Shown here one piece after another: positions 11,312 to 22,438 of a stretch of 64,000 nt of DNA; position 1 is the first letter of the stretch, and the number at the start of each line of letters is the position of its first letter. A program made the translations under genes and the position numbers. The stretch covers positions 62,001 to 126,000 of the forward strand of contig NZ_CP006681.1 of assembly GCF_000565175.1 (NCBI RefSeq), given 5' to 3'. This DNA is from Spiroplasma culicicola AES-1. Its GTDB lineage: Bacteria; Bacillota_I; Bacilli_A; Mycoplasmatales; Mycoplasmataceae. A model generated the notes under the pieces. The model was not told where the DNA came from, ran no database searches, and was given only the letters and a program-made list of their open reading frames with translations.

Positions 11312-12754
11312 ATGAAAAATAAATTAGAAAAAAAATGAGTTAGTAAACAAACCATGTGAATAATTTCACTTTTAGCTACTGCTGATGTTTTAGTCTTTAT
11401 TTTTCCCTCATATTTAAAAAATGTTATTAACCAAGAAGTTATTGCAATGAATTTAGGTATATCAAATAGTCAATTGGGACAAGCAACAGCAATATATGGA
11501 TATATTTCATTGGCAATTTATTTTTTTGGAAGTATTGTTGGAGATAAATTTAGTCTAAAATGATTAACAATTATAGGTTTATCAATTTTTGGTATATCTG
11601 GTATTTGATATGGAATGGTTGGTTTAACTTATGGAGGAGGAATAGTTTGAGATAATATCAATGATGTTGCCAAATTAAATTCTGGTGGTCAAACAGAACG
11701 TTTTGTTCAAGTGATGGTCATATATAGTATTTGAGCAGTAGGAAAAATTATATTTTGAGCTCCTCTTTGAAAATTATTATCACAACAAGGTAAACAAGAA
11801 GAAAATGGAATGTTAAATGGAGTTCATGGTAGTTTAAATGGATTTATTGGTACTATCTTTGTGGCATTTGGTTTTGCTCTTTTTACAGTGTTTACACCAA
11901 TTTTTGTAAATGAAACTACTTACTCTACTTGAGCTTTTACAATAATGTGCTGAATATTTTGTGGATTAATAGGTATTGATGTAATTTTATTAATCCTATT
12001 TGTAAAAGAACAAAAGAGTGATAACAAAATTGTAAATGAATTTAGTATCAAAGATTTAAAAGAAGTCTTAAAAAATGGAAAAGTCTGATTGCTATCATTC
12101 GTTATTATGGGCGTATATATGTATCAAAGTGGATTAAGTATTTTAGTTCCATTTATGAATTCTACTTTAATCATTGCTACAATTATTGTTTTTGTAGCAG
12201 GACTATTACGTACATATCTTTTTAGGTTTTTCTTTTCAGCATGATCGGGAAAAATTGCAGATAGGTCAGGTAAATATATAAAGTTCTTAATGATTGGGAC
12301 AATTATTGCAACTTTTCTAATTACAATATCTGCAATTCTGCCAGGATTTAAAACAGGTAGTTTTTATGATATGAGCAAAGGCTACAAATTATTTGTTCAA
12401 ATAGTAGTGTTTATATTTTACTTAGTTCTTGGAGCAATTTGTTGAGCACTTGTTACAAATAGATGAGCAACTATTTATGAAATTGGTGTTAGTCAAAAAC
12501 AATATGCAACAGCTGTTGGTCTAATAAGTGTGATTGCATTTTCTCCTGATGCATGATTTCAACAAGCAAATGCATCATTAACTAAAGTTTATAAAACCCC
12601 CGGTTTTGAAGGGATAACCCCAGATGGCTATAGTTATCAAATCGCATATCAATGATTAATGCTAATTATTGTGATTGGAGGAATCATAGGTATTGTTTCT
12701 GCTTTAATTTTAATGCAATGAATTAAAAGAGAAAAATTAAATAAAGCTTTGTAG
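11312..12754 (+). CDS. MFS transporter, paralogue of the 8305-9708 gene (copy 2)
   Basis: 480-residue MFS permease with about 12 spans, similar to copy 1 along its full length (start ISLLATADVLVF versus ISILALADVLVM; shared NGVHGSLNG, GVYMYQSGLSI, CWALVTNRWATIYEI). Short stretches are identical at the DNA level, including a 45-base run at 12439-12483 matching 9384-9428. The loop after span 2 is VGDKFSLKWL. It lies 80 bases after glpK, with weak ribosome site ATGGAAATAAG. Likely the last gene of the glp operon. Substrate unknown; a related glycerol-pathway compound is inferred from position. Confidence 0.8.
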
Positions 12755-12859
12755 ACAAAATAAGCAGAAGTAAAAATATAAATCACATACAATTAAGTTT
12801 GAATTAAAATTATATGATAAATAAATCTTTAGAGAAATTTTAGTAACAAACTAAATTTA

Positions 12860-12895
12860 CCTTTTAATGAGATAATAATTTTATAAATTAAAAGG
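12860..12895 (+). promoter_or_regulatory. Leader hairpin covering the ribosome site of the next gene
   Basis: CCTTTTAAT (12860-12868) is the exact reverse complement of ATTAAAAGG (12887-12895). The second arm overlaps the AAAGGAG ribosome site of the gene starting at 12908, so the fold would hide it. Could be chance in AT-rich DNA. Confidence 0.35.
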
Positions 12896-12907
12896 AGAAA
12901 TACAATT

Positions 12908-13345
12908 ATGAGTGATTTAATTATGGATATACTATCAGCATATGACTGATTATTTGCAAAAAGAACAATAGCATATACAGAATTTACACGTAATTTTTGT
13001 GATAGTTTAAATGAGAAACTTAATTCAAATGTTATAAAACTTATACCAAAGAAAAAAGGTTATAAGCAAGCATATTTAGTATGCCAAGATTATAGATTAA
13101 TGTTGAACAAACATAATCAAAATAAAGATGTTAATAAAGCTTTGTATAACATGTATTATTATTACAATTCACTTGTATTGAAGAAAAACTATTCAATTAA
13201 TGAAGCTCTAATTAAAGCAATAATTGATAAAAAATTTCTTGAAGTATATTATAGAAATCTTATGACAATAACTAAAAAAGAGATGAGTTTTGAACAATTT
13301 GTAAAAAGTATGAATGAAAAAGATTTTGGATCAATTATTAAATAA
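12908..13345 (+). CDS. Hypothetical protein
   Basis: Predicted 145-residue soluble, basic protein that I do not recognise. It begins MSDLIMDILSAYDWLFAKRT (one TGA as Trp), is rich in Lys, Tyr and Asn, and ends FEQFVKSMNEKDFGSIIK. No signal peptide, membrane span or known motif is seen. ATG at 12908 follows AAAAGGAG with good spacing. It stands alone between the glp operon and uvrB and has its own strong terminator, so it is probably a single-gene transcript. Confidence 0.7.
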
Positions 13346-13347
13346 TT

Positions 13348-13380
13348 AAAGAGCGCTAAATATAGCGCTCTTTAAAATTT
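13348..13380 (+). terminator. Rho-independent terminator
   Basis: AAAGAGCGCTA pairs perfectly with TAGCGCTCTTT around a 4-base loop; T-rich sequence follows. It lies three bases after the hypothetical gene's stop. Confidence 0.85.
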
Positions 13381-13437
13381 TTTTGAAAACATATTTTTTT
13401 AAATTTATGTTAATATCTATTCGTTGATATAGACAGG

Positions 13438-13463
13438 TCTAGGGCAAAACCCTAGAATTTTTA
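13438..13463 (+). promoter_or_regulatory. Hairpin in the uvrB leader
   Basis: TCTAGGG and CCCTAGA pair across a 5-base loop, followed by ATTTTT, 17 bases before uvrB. It looks like a small attenuator or a weak terminator. GC pairs are rare in this intergenic DNA, which makes it stand out. Confidence 0.4.
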
Positions 13464-13479
13464 CATAGGAGATTTTGTT

Positions 13480-15462
13480 ATGAAAAAAGAGTTTCGCGAA
13501 TTTGAACTAGTTACTGAATTTAAACCAGGTGGTGATCAACCAGCTGCTATAGCGCAATTGATTGAAGGTTTAAAAGAAAACAAAAAGCATCAAGTATTAC
13601 TTGGAGCAACAGGAACTGGTAAAACTTTTACAATGGCAAATGTGATTAAAACTATTAATAAACCAACTTTGGTTCTTGCTCACAACAAAACTTTAGCTAT
13701 GCAATTGTATATTGAATTAAAGGAATTGTTTCCCAACAATAGAGTTGAATACTTTGTATCAAACTTCGACTTCTATCAACCAGAAGCATATATTCCAGCT
13801 AAAGATTTATATATTGATAAAGATGCAAAAAGAAACAATGATTTAGAAATGATGAGACTTAGTGCAATGAATGCATTAACAATTCGCCAAGATACAATTG
13901 TTGTAGCATCAGTGGCAGCAATTTATGCAACTCAAGATCCAAAAGAATATAGTGAAGTGTTTTTTGAACTTGCAGTGGGACAAGCAATTTCAAAAAAAGA
14001 ACTTTTAACTTTCTTAGTACAAACTGGTTATACAAGAAATGATGATAACTTGGAAATGGGATGCTTCTCAGCTAAGGGAGATGTTATTAAGATTGCTCCA
14101 AGTTGAACTGATGAATATCATTTAAGAGTTTCAATGTTTGGTGATGAAATTGAAGCGTTAGATATTGTTGATACATTAAATAATAATGTAAAAGATAGAT
14201 TAAGATTGTTTACAGTTTATCCTGCAGCTGCTTATGTAACTAACTTTGACAAAATTAAAACAGTATGTGCCAATATTGAAAAAGAATTAGAACAAAGAGT
14301 AGCACAACTTTTAGAACAAGGCAAAATGTTAGAAGCAGATCGTTTAAATAAAAGAACACGTTATGATATTGAAACTTTATTAGAGTTTGGGATTTGTAGT
14401 GGTATTGAAAACTATTCTGCACATTTGGACTTTAGAGCATCAGGAGTTGCTCCATTTAGTTTAATTGATTATTTTGGAGATGACTTTTTGACAATCATTG
14501 ATGAATCACATATGATGATTCCCCAAGTTAGAGGAATGTTTAATACTGATAGAAGTCGTAAAGAAACTTTAGTTGAGCATGGATTTCGATTACCAAGTGC
14601 ATTAGATAATCGTCCACTTAACTTTGAAGAGTTTGCAAATAAATTGAAACAAGTAATTTATACTTCAGCAACTCCTGGAGATTATGAATTACAATTAACA
14701 GAACATAAAGTCGTTGAACAAATCATTAGACCAACAGGTTTAGTTGATCCAATTATTGAAATTAAATCAACAGTTAATCAAATGGAAGAAATTATTTCAA
14801 TGATTCATCAAGTTTCTGAAAAGAAACAAAAAGTTTTTATAACAGCATTGACAATTAAACAATCAGAAGCAATCACAGATTTTTTAATTCAAAGAAATAT
14901 TAAAGTTGCGTATTTACATTCTGAATTAAAAACTTTAGAACGAAATCAGATTTTATTTGATTTAAGAAAAGGTGTTTATGATGTAATTGTTGGAGTTAAC
15001 TTATTAAGAGAAGGAATAGATGTTCCTGAAGTTAGTTTAGTATGTATTCTTGAAGCTGATAGACAAGGGTTCTTGAGAAATACAAGAAGTTTAATTCAAA
15101 CTGTAGGAAGAGCTGCAAGAAACTCAGAAGGAAAAGTTATTTTCTTTGCAGATACTACTTCACCTGCAATGGCAGAAGCAATTGAAGAAACTTCAAGAAG
15201 AAGAGAAAAACAAATTGCATATAATAAAGAACACAATATTACACCAACAACAATTATCAAAAAACTTTCAGACTTTGGAATGTCTGCATCTGTAAAAAAT
15301 CAATTAGATGCAATTAATAAGAAATCAAAAAAAGAAAGATTAACAGAAAAACAAAAATTAATTGAGGACATCAGAAAGCAAATGCTTGAAGCTGCCAAAG
15401 AACAAAATTATGAAAAAGCTGCTGAACTTAGAGATTTAATTTTAGAGTTATCTGCAGAGTAA
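13480..15462 (+). CDS. uvrB: Excinuclease ABC subunit B
   Basis: 660-residue DNA-damage helicase-like subunit of the UvrABC nucleotide excision repair complex. Walker A GATGTGKT is at residues 42-49, the beta-hairpin region YYQPEAYIP-like (FYQPEAYIPAKD) near 97, the DEAD-type DESHMMIPQ near 341, and the helicase motifs GVNLLREGIDVPE and QTVGRAARN follow. The C-terminal UVR motif (EQNYEKAAELRDLILEL) that contacts UvrC is intact. One TGA at 14104 is Trp. ATAGGAG precedes the ATG. uvrA follows after 13 bases. Confidence 0.97.
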
Positions 15463-15475
15463 AGGAATTAAAATT

Positions 15476-18319
15476 ATGAGTATAAATAAAATAACAGTTA
15501 AAGGTGCAAGAGAACATAATTTAAAAAATGTTGATATTGAATTACCTAAAAATAAATTGATTGTATTTACAGGATTATCTGGAAGTGGAAAATCTTCATT
15601 AGCTTTTAATACAATTTATGCAGAAGGAGAAAGAAGATATATTGAATCTCTTTCTTCATTTTCTCGTCAGTTTTTAAAGTCAGTTGAAAAACCAGATGTT
15701 GATGAAATTGAAGGATTGAGTCCAGCAATTTCAATTGATCAAAAAACTACAAGTCACAATCCACGTTCAACTGTAGGGACAACAACTGAAATTCACGACC
15801 ACTTGCGTTTATTATATGCCAATATTGGAACTCCATATTGTATTAATGGTCATGGAATTATTAAGTCACAATCTTTAAAAGAAATTATTAAAACAATTAA
15901 AGTTGAAACTCAAGAAGAAGAACAAATTTATATTTTAGCTCCAGTTGTGAGAGATAAAAAAGGAACACATAAAGATTTATTTTTAAGATTAAAAAAAGAA
16001 GGATTTATTCGTGTTCAAGTTAATGGAGAAATTCAAAATCTAGAAGATGAAATTGAATTAGAACAAAACAAAAGACACAATATTGATATTGTAGTTGATC
16101 GAATTATTTATAAAGCAGAAGATGAAGATTTACAATCAAGACTTTATTCTGCAATTGAAATTGGTTTAACTTATTCAAATGGTTTAATAAAAATTTATTA
16201 TCCAAAACGAGATGGCTTTACTAGATTATATTCAACAAAATATTCATGTAATATTTGTGGATTTATAATTCCAAATTTAGAACCAAACTTATTTTCATTT
16301 AATAAAAAAAATGGTGCTTGTGATACTTGTGCTGGTCTTGGTGTTAACTTAGAAGCAGATCCAAGTTTATTAATTCCAGATCCAAAACTTTCAATTAGAG
16401 GTGGAGGAATTTTATATTATAAAAATTTAGTTGATTCACAAAATATTGAATGACAAAAATTTAAAATTTTATGTGATTATTATTTAATTGATTTAAATCA
16501 ACCAATCTCTGCACTAAAACAAAAACAACTTGATATGGTTTTATGAGGTAGTGATGAACCAATCGAAATTAAAATTGAAACATCAAGTGGTAATGTTTTA
16601 AATTCATTTGATTACATTGAAGGAGTTGGGAGTTTAATTGAAAGAAGATTTGTAGAAACTAAATCTGAAGACAATAGAAAATATTATGGTAAGTTTATGA
16701 CTTCAAAAATTTGTAAAACTTGTGAAGGAAAAAGATTAAATCCAACAGCTTTAAGTGTCAAAATAAATGATTTAAGTATTGCCGATTTTGTTGAATTAAC
16801 AATTGAAGATGAATTAGAATTTTTATTAAACTTAAAGTTAACAGAACAAGAAGAAAAAATTGCTTCATTAGTTTTGAATCAATTACTTTCAAGAATTAGT
16901 TTCTTAAATGAAGTTGGTTTAAATTATTTAACACTTTCAAGAAGCGCAACAACTTTATCTGGAGGAGAATCACAAAGAATTCGTTTGGCAAAACAATTGG
17001 GATCAAAACTTTCTGGAGTACTTTATGTTTTAGATGAACCTTCAATTGGATTACATCAAAGAGACAATGATAAATTAATTGCAACTCTAAAAAAATTACG
17101 AGATTTAGGAAACACATTAATTGTTGTTGAACATGATGAAGATACTATGAAAGAATCAGATTGAATTGTTGACATTGGTCCTGGTGCTGGAATTAATGGT
17201 GGAGAAATTGTTGCTCAAGGAACTTATGATGAGATCATTGCACATCCAACTTCATTAACAGGAAAATATTTATCAAAACAATTATCAATTCCTGTTCCCA
17301 AAAAAAGACGTGGGGGAAATGGTAAGAAGTTAGAAATTGTTAGTGCAAGTGAAAATAACTTAAAAGATATTAATGTAACAATTCCTTTAGGAAAATTTAT
17401 TACAATCACAGGAGTTAGTGGTAGTGGAAAATCAACCCTAGTTGAAGAAATTATTTATAAAGGATTAAGAAAAGAATTAGCACAAGAATTAATTAGTCCA
17501 GGTAAATATAAACAAATTAAAGGATTTGAAAACATTGATAAAATTATTTATGTTTCTCAAGATCCAATTGGAAAAACTCCAAGATCTAATCCAGCAACTT
17601 ATACTTCTGTATTTGATGACATAAGAGATTTATTTGCAGAAATTCCTGAATCAAAAATTCGTGGATATAAAAAAGGAAGATTTAGTTTTAATGTTCCTGG
17701 TGGAAGATGTGATGCATGTCAAGGTGATGGAGTTGTACGTGTTGATATGCAATTCTTAGGTTTTGTTGAAGTAGTTTGTGAAGTTTGTGAAGGTAAAAGA
17801 TATAATGATGAAACTTTACAAGTTAAATATAAATCAAAAAACATTTGAGATGTTTTAAGTATGACAGTTGATGAAGCTTGTGAATTCTTTGCCAACATTC
17901 CAAAGGTAAAAGAAAAGTTAGATACTATTCAAGCAGTTGGTTTAGGATATATTAAGTTAGGACAAAACGCAACAACTTTATCTGGAGGAGAAGCACAACG
18001 TGTTAAGCTTTCAACATTTTTAGCAAAACGATCAACAGGAAAAACTTTATTTTTATTAGATGAACCAACAACTGGTTTACATATTGATGATGTTAAAAGA
18101 TTAATTGAAGTTTTAAATATTTTAGTTGAACAAGGAAATACAGTTTTAACAATTGAACATAATTTAGATTTCATTAAAGTATCAGATTATTTAATTGATC
18201 TAGGACCAGAAGGTGGAGCTGGAGGAGGGCAAGTACTTGCAACAGGAACTCCTGAGCAAGTGGTACAAGTTTCAACAAGTTATACTGCAAAATATTTGAA
18301 AGAATATTTAAATGATTAG
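15476..18319 (+). CDS. uvrA: Excinuclease ABC subunit A
   Basis: 947-residue damage-recognition ATPase of nucleotide excision repair. The first Walker [10 protein letters not shown] begins at residue 33 and the second, GVSGSGKST, near 645. ABC signatures [12 protein letters not shown] and [12 protein letters not shown] are both present. Zinc-finger cysteine pairs are visible: CNICG...CDTC in the first half, CKTC, and CDAC...CEVC in the second. Seven or so TGA codons are Trp. AAAGGAATT precedes the ATG. The stop overlaps the start of folC in ATGATTAG, implying translational coupling. Confidence 0.97.
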
Positions 18320-19403
18320 TGTAAATGAAATTATTATTGATACCAATTTATTATTTAAACGTCAATATAATTTAAAAAAACTTTTAGTTGACCAAGGCAA
18401 TCCTCAAAATAATTTCCAAGTCATTAATATTGTGGGAACTAATGGAAAAGGTTCGACATCAAATTATATTTATAAAAATTTAAATAAAAAATATCAAAAC
18501 TATGGATTATTTATTTCACCAGCTTTTTTATATCATAATGAGCGTGTCCAAGTAAATGGAAAGTGAATTGATGATGAAACACTTTTAAAAATTATTGAAG
18601 ATAATAAAGAATTATTTTTAAAATATGAATTAACTTTCTTTGAAATTTGAACTTACATTGCAATTATATATTTTAATTTAAAAAAAATTGAGATTGCAGT
18701 TATTGAAGCTGGAATTGGGGGAGTTAAAGATTCAACTAATTTATTTGAAAATCAAATCTTAGTTGGTCTAACTTCAATTGGCTATGATCATACAGAAATT
18801 TTAGGAGAAAGTATTGATTCAATTATTGAAAATAAAGTAAAAATTGTAAAAAAAGATAATCCATTGTTTACAATTGAAAAAAATTTAAAGTATAAAAAAA
18901 TAATTGAGCAATATTGTAAAAATAAAATTATTTATTGTTCAAGTGTTGCAACTGAAACTGGCTATCAAAAATATAATAAAGGACTTGCAAAAGCAATTTT
19001 AAATTATTTAGAGATTGATTTTGATTTAAACACTGAAGCGCCATTAGGAAGAAAAACAATTTTAAGAACTAATCCTTCTTTAATAATTGATGGATGTCAC
19101 AATCTTGATGGAGTTGAGGAATTAATTAATTCAATTGAAAATATATCAGAGTACAAAATTTTATTTGCAACAAGTAATCACAAAAATTATCAAGAAATGA
19201 TTGATTATATTAAACAATATAATGATCAAATTTATATTTGTGAATTTGATCATTTCAAAACATGGTCAATTGAAAATGTTAAATATGAAAATAAAGTTAA
19301 TGATTGAAAACAATGATTAACTGAAAATAAAGATAGTAAAATATTGGTGTGTGGAAGTTTATACTTTATCCCATTAGTCTATCATTGACTCCAAGGAGAA
19401 TAA
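18312..19403 (+). CDS. folC: Folylpolyglutamate synthase-like ligase
   Basis: 363-residue Mur-ligase-family enzyme expected to add glutamates to folate, which traps it in the cell. The ATP loop [10 protein letters not shown] is at residues 41-50, [12 protein letters not shown] near 135 is the family block with the Mg-binding Glu, and [10 protein letters not shown] near 261 carries the catalytic-site His (DGAHN in most relatives). It is somewhat shorter than typical FolC (about 420). It overlaps the uvrA stop by 8 bases, and folT follows immediately, supporting a folate role over a Mur role. Confidence 0.88.
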
Positions 19404-19407
19404 AAAA

Positions 19408-20076
19408 ATGAATTGATATTTAATTACAAATATAGCCGCAGTTATTTTAACAATTGTAGTTTTGCTAATTGCTTTAGCAATGGAAGACTTTTCTTTTAAA
19501 AAAATAAGTTTAAAGCATTTGACTGTCATTTCAACATTTGGAGCTGTTAGTGTAGTATTAACAAATATTGTTGGATATTCAATTCCGATTTTGGGAAGTA
19601 TTCGTTTAGCATTTGGAGATTGAATCATTTTCATGTTGGGAATGATGTTTGGTCCATTATGTGGAGTCATTAGTGCTATTTCAATTGACACTTTAGGAAG
19701 TGTCATTCCCAATTCATTTGGATATCATGCAGGATATATGTTTAATAAAACTATTTTAGGATTATTTGGATCATTAGTTTATTTTTCAAAATCAAATAAT
19801 AGATTATTATTAAAAATAATTATTTTATATTCAATTGCCTATATTTTTCAAAGTTTATTATTCAACCAAATTTGAATGATGTCTTGAAAAGGACAAGCTG
19901 CATGATTTGATTTTGTTGCCAAAATTATTAAATTACCAGTAGTATTACCAATTTATATTACTGTTACTTATGCAACTTTTAGAACAATGTTACCTTTATT
20001 GAATCGTTGAACAAATGTTGAACAAATATGATGTTTTAGACATAAACAATTTAATAATCTTCAAACCAACATATAA
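19408..20076 (+). CDS. folT: Folate-specific ECF transporter S component
   Basis: 222-residue integral membrane protein with about six hydrophobic spans, expected to bind folate and pair with a shared ECF energising module encoded elsewhere. The pattern VLTNIVGYSIPILGSIRLAFGD and the following GMMFGPLCGVISAISIDTLG is typical of folate/hydroxymethylpyrimidine S components. Being directly behind folC favours folate. AAGGAG at 19393-19398 lies inside the end of folC. The stop codon is embedded in the terminator hairpin. Confidence 0.85.
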
Positions 20077-20090
20077 AATATGTTGGTTTT
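20063..20090 (+). terminator. Rho-independent terminator overlapping the folT stop
   Basis: AAACCAACATAT pairs perfectly with ATATGTTGGTTT around three A. The folT TAA lies in the stem and loop region. A T-rich tail follows. Confidence 0.75.
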
Positions 20091-20108
20091 ATATTTTAGT
20101 AAATGTTA

Positions 20109-20114
20109 TATAAT
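20109..20114 (+). promoter_or_regulatory. Probable -10 box of the hprK operon
   Basis: TATAAT, preceded by TGTTA as in extended -10 promoters, lies 19 bases before the hprK start and just after the folT terminator. Such a short leader is normal for Mollicutes. Confidence 0.5.
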
Positions 20115-20133
20115 ACAAATAGTGAGGTTTGAT

Positions 20134-21063
20134 ATGAAAAAATTAACAGTTGAAAAAATAAAAAATAAATTTGCTTTAAATATTTTGTCTGGTTTTCAAA
20201 GCTTGGATAATATAATTGAAGTTTATGGACTAAATAGAGCTGGTCTTGAATTGACAGGATATTATGAAGATGGTCAAAAATCTCATAGACTAATCTTAAT
20301 GTCAACAAAAGAATATAACTACATCATGAACTATGATGAAGAAGAAAGAAAAAAGAGATATAAAAATTTACTTTCAAAAAACATACCAGCTGTTATTGTA
20401 ACTGAAAAGTTTATTGATAAAATTTTTTTTGAAGTTGGAAAAGAATTAGACTTTCCAATTTTACAAACCAACTATGAATCTACAAGTGACTTTACAAAAG
20501 ATGTACTTGATTTAATGGATGATTACTTTGCACCAAGTACAGAAATGCACGCTTCATTTATGAATATATTTGGTAAGGGAGTAATTATTATTGGAGAATC
20601 AGGTATTGGTAAATCAGAATTAGCAATGGATCTTGTAAAATCAAACCACTTATTTGTGGGAGATGATCGTATTGTAGTTGCTAAAAAATCTGGTCAACTT
20701 TATGGAAGAAGTCACGAGATTCTAAAAAACTTAGTTGAAGTTAGAGGGATTGGAATTATTGATATTGCCAAAACTAATGGATATAAAGTTATTATGGATG
20801 AATCAACAATTGACATGGTAATTGAATTGTCAATTTTTAAGAAAAATGGTGTTGATGACTCAGACAGACTAGGACAAGGTTTTAATACTTATTCAATTTT
20901 GGGAACAGAAGTTCCATATATGAAAATTCCTGTGTCGTCTGGACGAAATATTCAAAATATTATTGAAACAGCTGTTTCAAAATTAAAAATAATTCAAAGT
21001 GGATTATATAAAGATGATGCAACTTTATTAACAGAGAGAGCGATGGAGTTCAGCGATGATTAA
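20134..21063 (+). CDS. hprK: HPr kinase/phosphorylase
   Basis: 309-residue bifunctional enzyme that phosphorylates and dephosphorylates Ser46 of HPr, linking sugar flux to PTS activity. Walker A GESGIGKS is at 154-161, preceded by the catalytic-site MHASF (His139), followed by DDRIVVAK, LVEVRGIGIID and PVSSGRNIQNIIE, all family landmarks. The ATG at 20134 is chosen over upstream in-frame codons because GTGAGG precedes it and the -10 box lies inside any longer reading. Its partner HPr is encoded at 61998-62261. lgt1 overlaps the stop. Confidence 0.95.
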   Translation: MKKLTVEKIKNKFALNILSGFQSLDNIIEVYGLNRAGLELTGYYEDGQKSHRLILMSTKEYNYIMNYDEEERKKRYKNLLSKNIPAVIVTEKFIDKIFFEVGKELDFPILQTNYESTSDFTKDVLDLMDDYFAPSTEMHASFMNIFGKGVIIIGESGIGKSELAMDLVKSNHLFVGDDRIVVAKKSGQLYGRSHEILKNLVEVRGIGIIDIAKTNGYKVIMDESTIDMVIELSIFKKNGVDDSDRLGQGFNTYSILGTEVPYMKIPVSSGRNIQNIIETAVSKLKIIQSGLYKDDATLLTERAMEFSDD

Positions 21064-22438
21064 TTTTTTAGCAACAGATAATCCAATCTATGATGCTGAA
21101 GCTGATTGATTAAGTTTTATGTATCCAATTCTTTTAACAATTGGAGCATTTTTAGTAATTGCAGCTTCAACAACTCAATTGGTAATGCGCAAAATTCCTT
21201 TAAAAGATTTTATGAATGCAATTTATATTGTTATTCCCTTAGGAGTTTTGGGTGGATCTATCTTTGGTAAATTGGGAACGGGAGTTCCTTTTTATGAAAT
21301 ATTTTATATTTGAGAACCAGGAATGAGTTTCTTTGGTGCTTTTGTAGCTGGTTTTGCTGGGGGATTTGCTTGATTGTGATCTCGTAAAGGCAATACTAAA
21401 ATTTCAATTTGAACTTATGCAGATTGTATTGTTCCAAATGTTTTATTAGGACAATCAATTGGTAGATGAGGAAACTTGTTTAATCACGAAATTATGGGAA
21501 AAGCAACTGATATTGAAAAATGAAAGTGATTACCTGATTGAATGTGACAAAGATTTTTCTATTATATTGATCCATCAAATCCATATGATCAAAATGGTAA
21601 TCCTATTTTTATTCCATTAGAATATCGTGAACCATTATTTTTATATGAATCAATTGCTACTTTAATGGCTTGAGTTTTAATTGTTTTTATTATTCCACTT
21701 ATTTTTAAAGCAATTAGTAAAAAACCATGACAAATTGCACCATTAACATTTCCAGTTAATAAAGCAATCGCATTTGATGATATTCAAAATTTAACAACTT
21801 ATATTGAAATTTATTATAAATCAGTTGAATCAGCTAATGGTGAAGAACTTTATTATATGTCAAAAAGACAAGCATGATTAAAAGCGTATTTTGCTTATGA
21901 AGCTGATTTAAAACAAGCAGAAATTTTACAAGAGCAGATTGATTTACATAAACAATCATGGGAAAAAAATAAGGAAAAATATTTGAGTTCTAAATATAAA
22001 TTAAATGAAAAAATTGAACTATTAAACACAAAATTAAAGAAAGAGCAGATTGATAAAAAACAATATAAACAAGAAATAAAAATATTAAAATCGGAATTTA
22101 AACAGGCAACTGCAAGTTTAATTAAAAATAAATCAAGATTTACAAATTGGTTAACTTTAGATTCTAGTGAATTGTATAAATTGAATAATCCTCAAAATTA
22201 TAAAGTGATGCATTCTGGTGTAATGGCTTCAACTTACTTTGTAATTTATTGTATTATTAGAATAATACTTGATTCATTTAGAAGCAATTATGAATTAGCT
22301 TTTAAATGAAGTCCAGTTATGAATTACATTTCAATCTCTTTAATGTTATTATTAGGAATATTGATTTTAATCTGTGCTCAATGAATAGCACCAAAAAAAT
22401 GGAGAGAAGAAGGTTGACTATATGAAAAATCATATTAA
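21056..22438 (+). CDS. lgt: Prolipoprotein diacylglyceryl transferase, divergent copy with coiled-coil insertion
   Basis: 460 residues against about 270 for ordinary Lgt, which moves diacylglycerol onto the lipobox Cys of prolipoproteins at the membrane. The core motif IGRWGNLFNHE is present (Arg137). However, the position holding the conserved His in WEPGMSIHGA of the second copy is Phe here (SFFGAF, residue 93), and the late R-x-x-x-E motif reads RIILDSFR with Asp. Between about residues 235 and 400 lies a long charged insertion, likely a coiled coil (KLNEKIELLNTKLKKEQIDK). It overlaps hprK by 8 bases and trxB by 17. It may be an altered or inactive paralogue. Confidence 0.85.
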
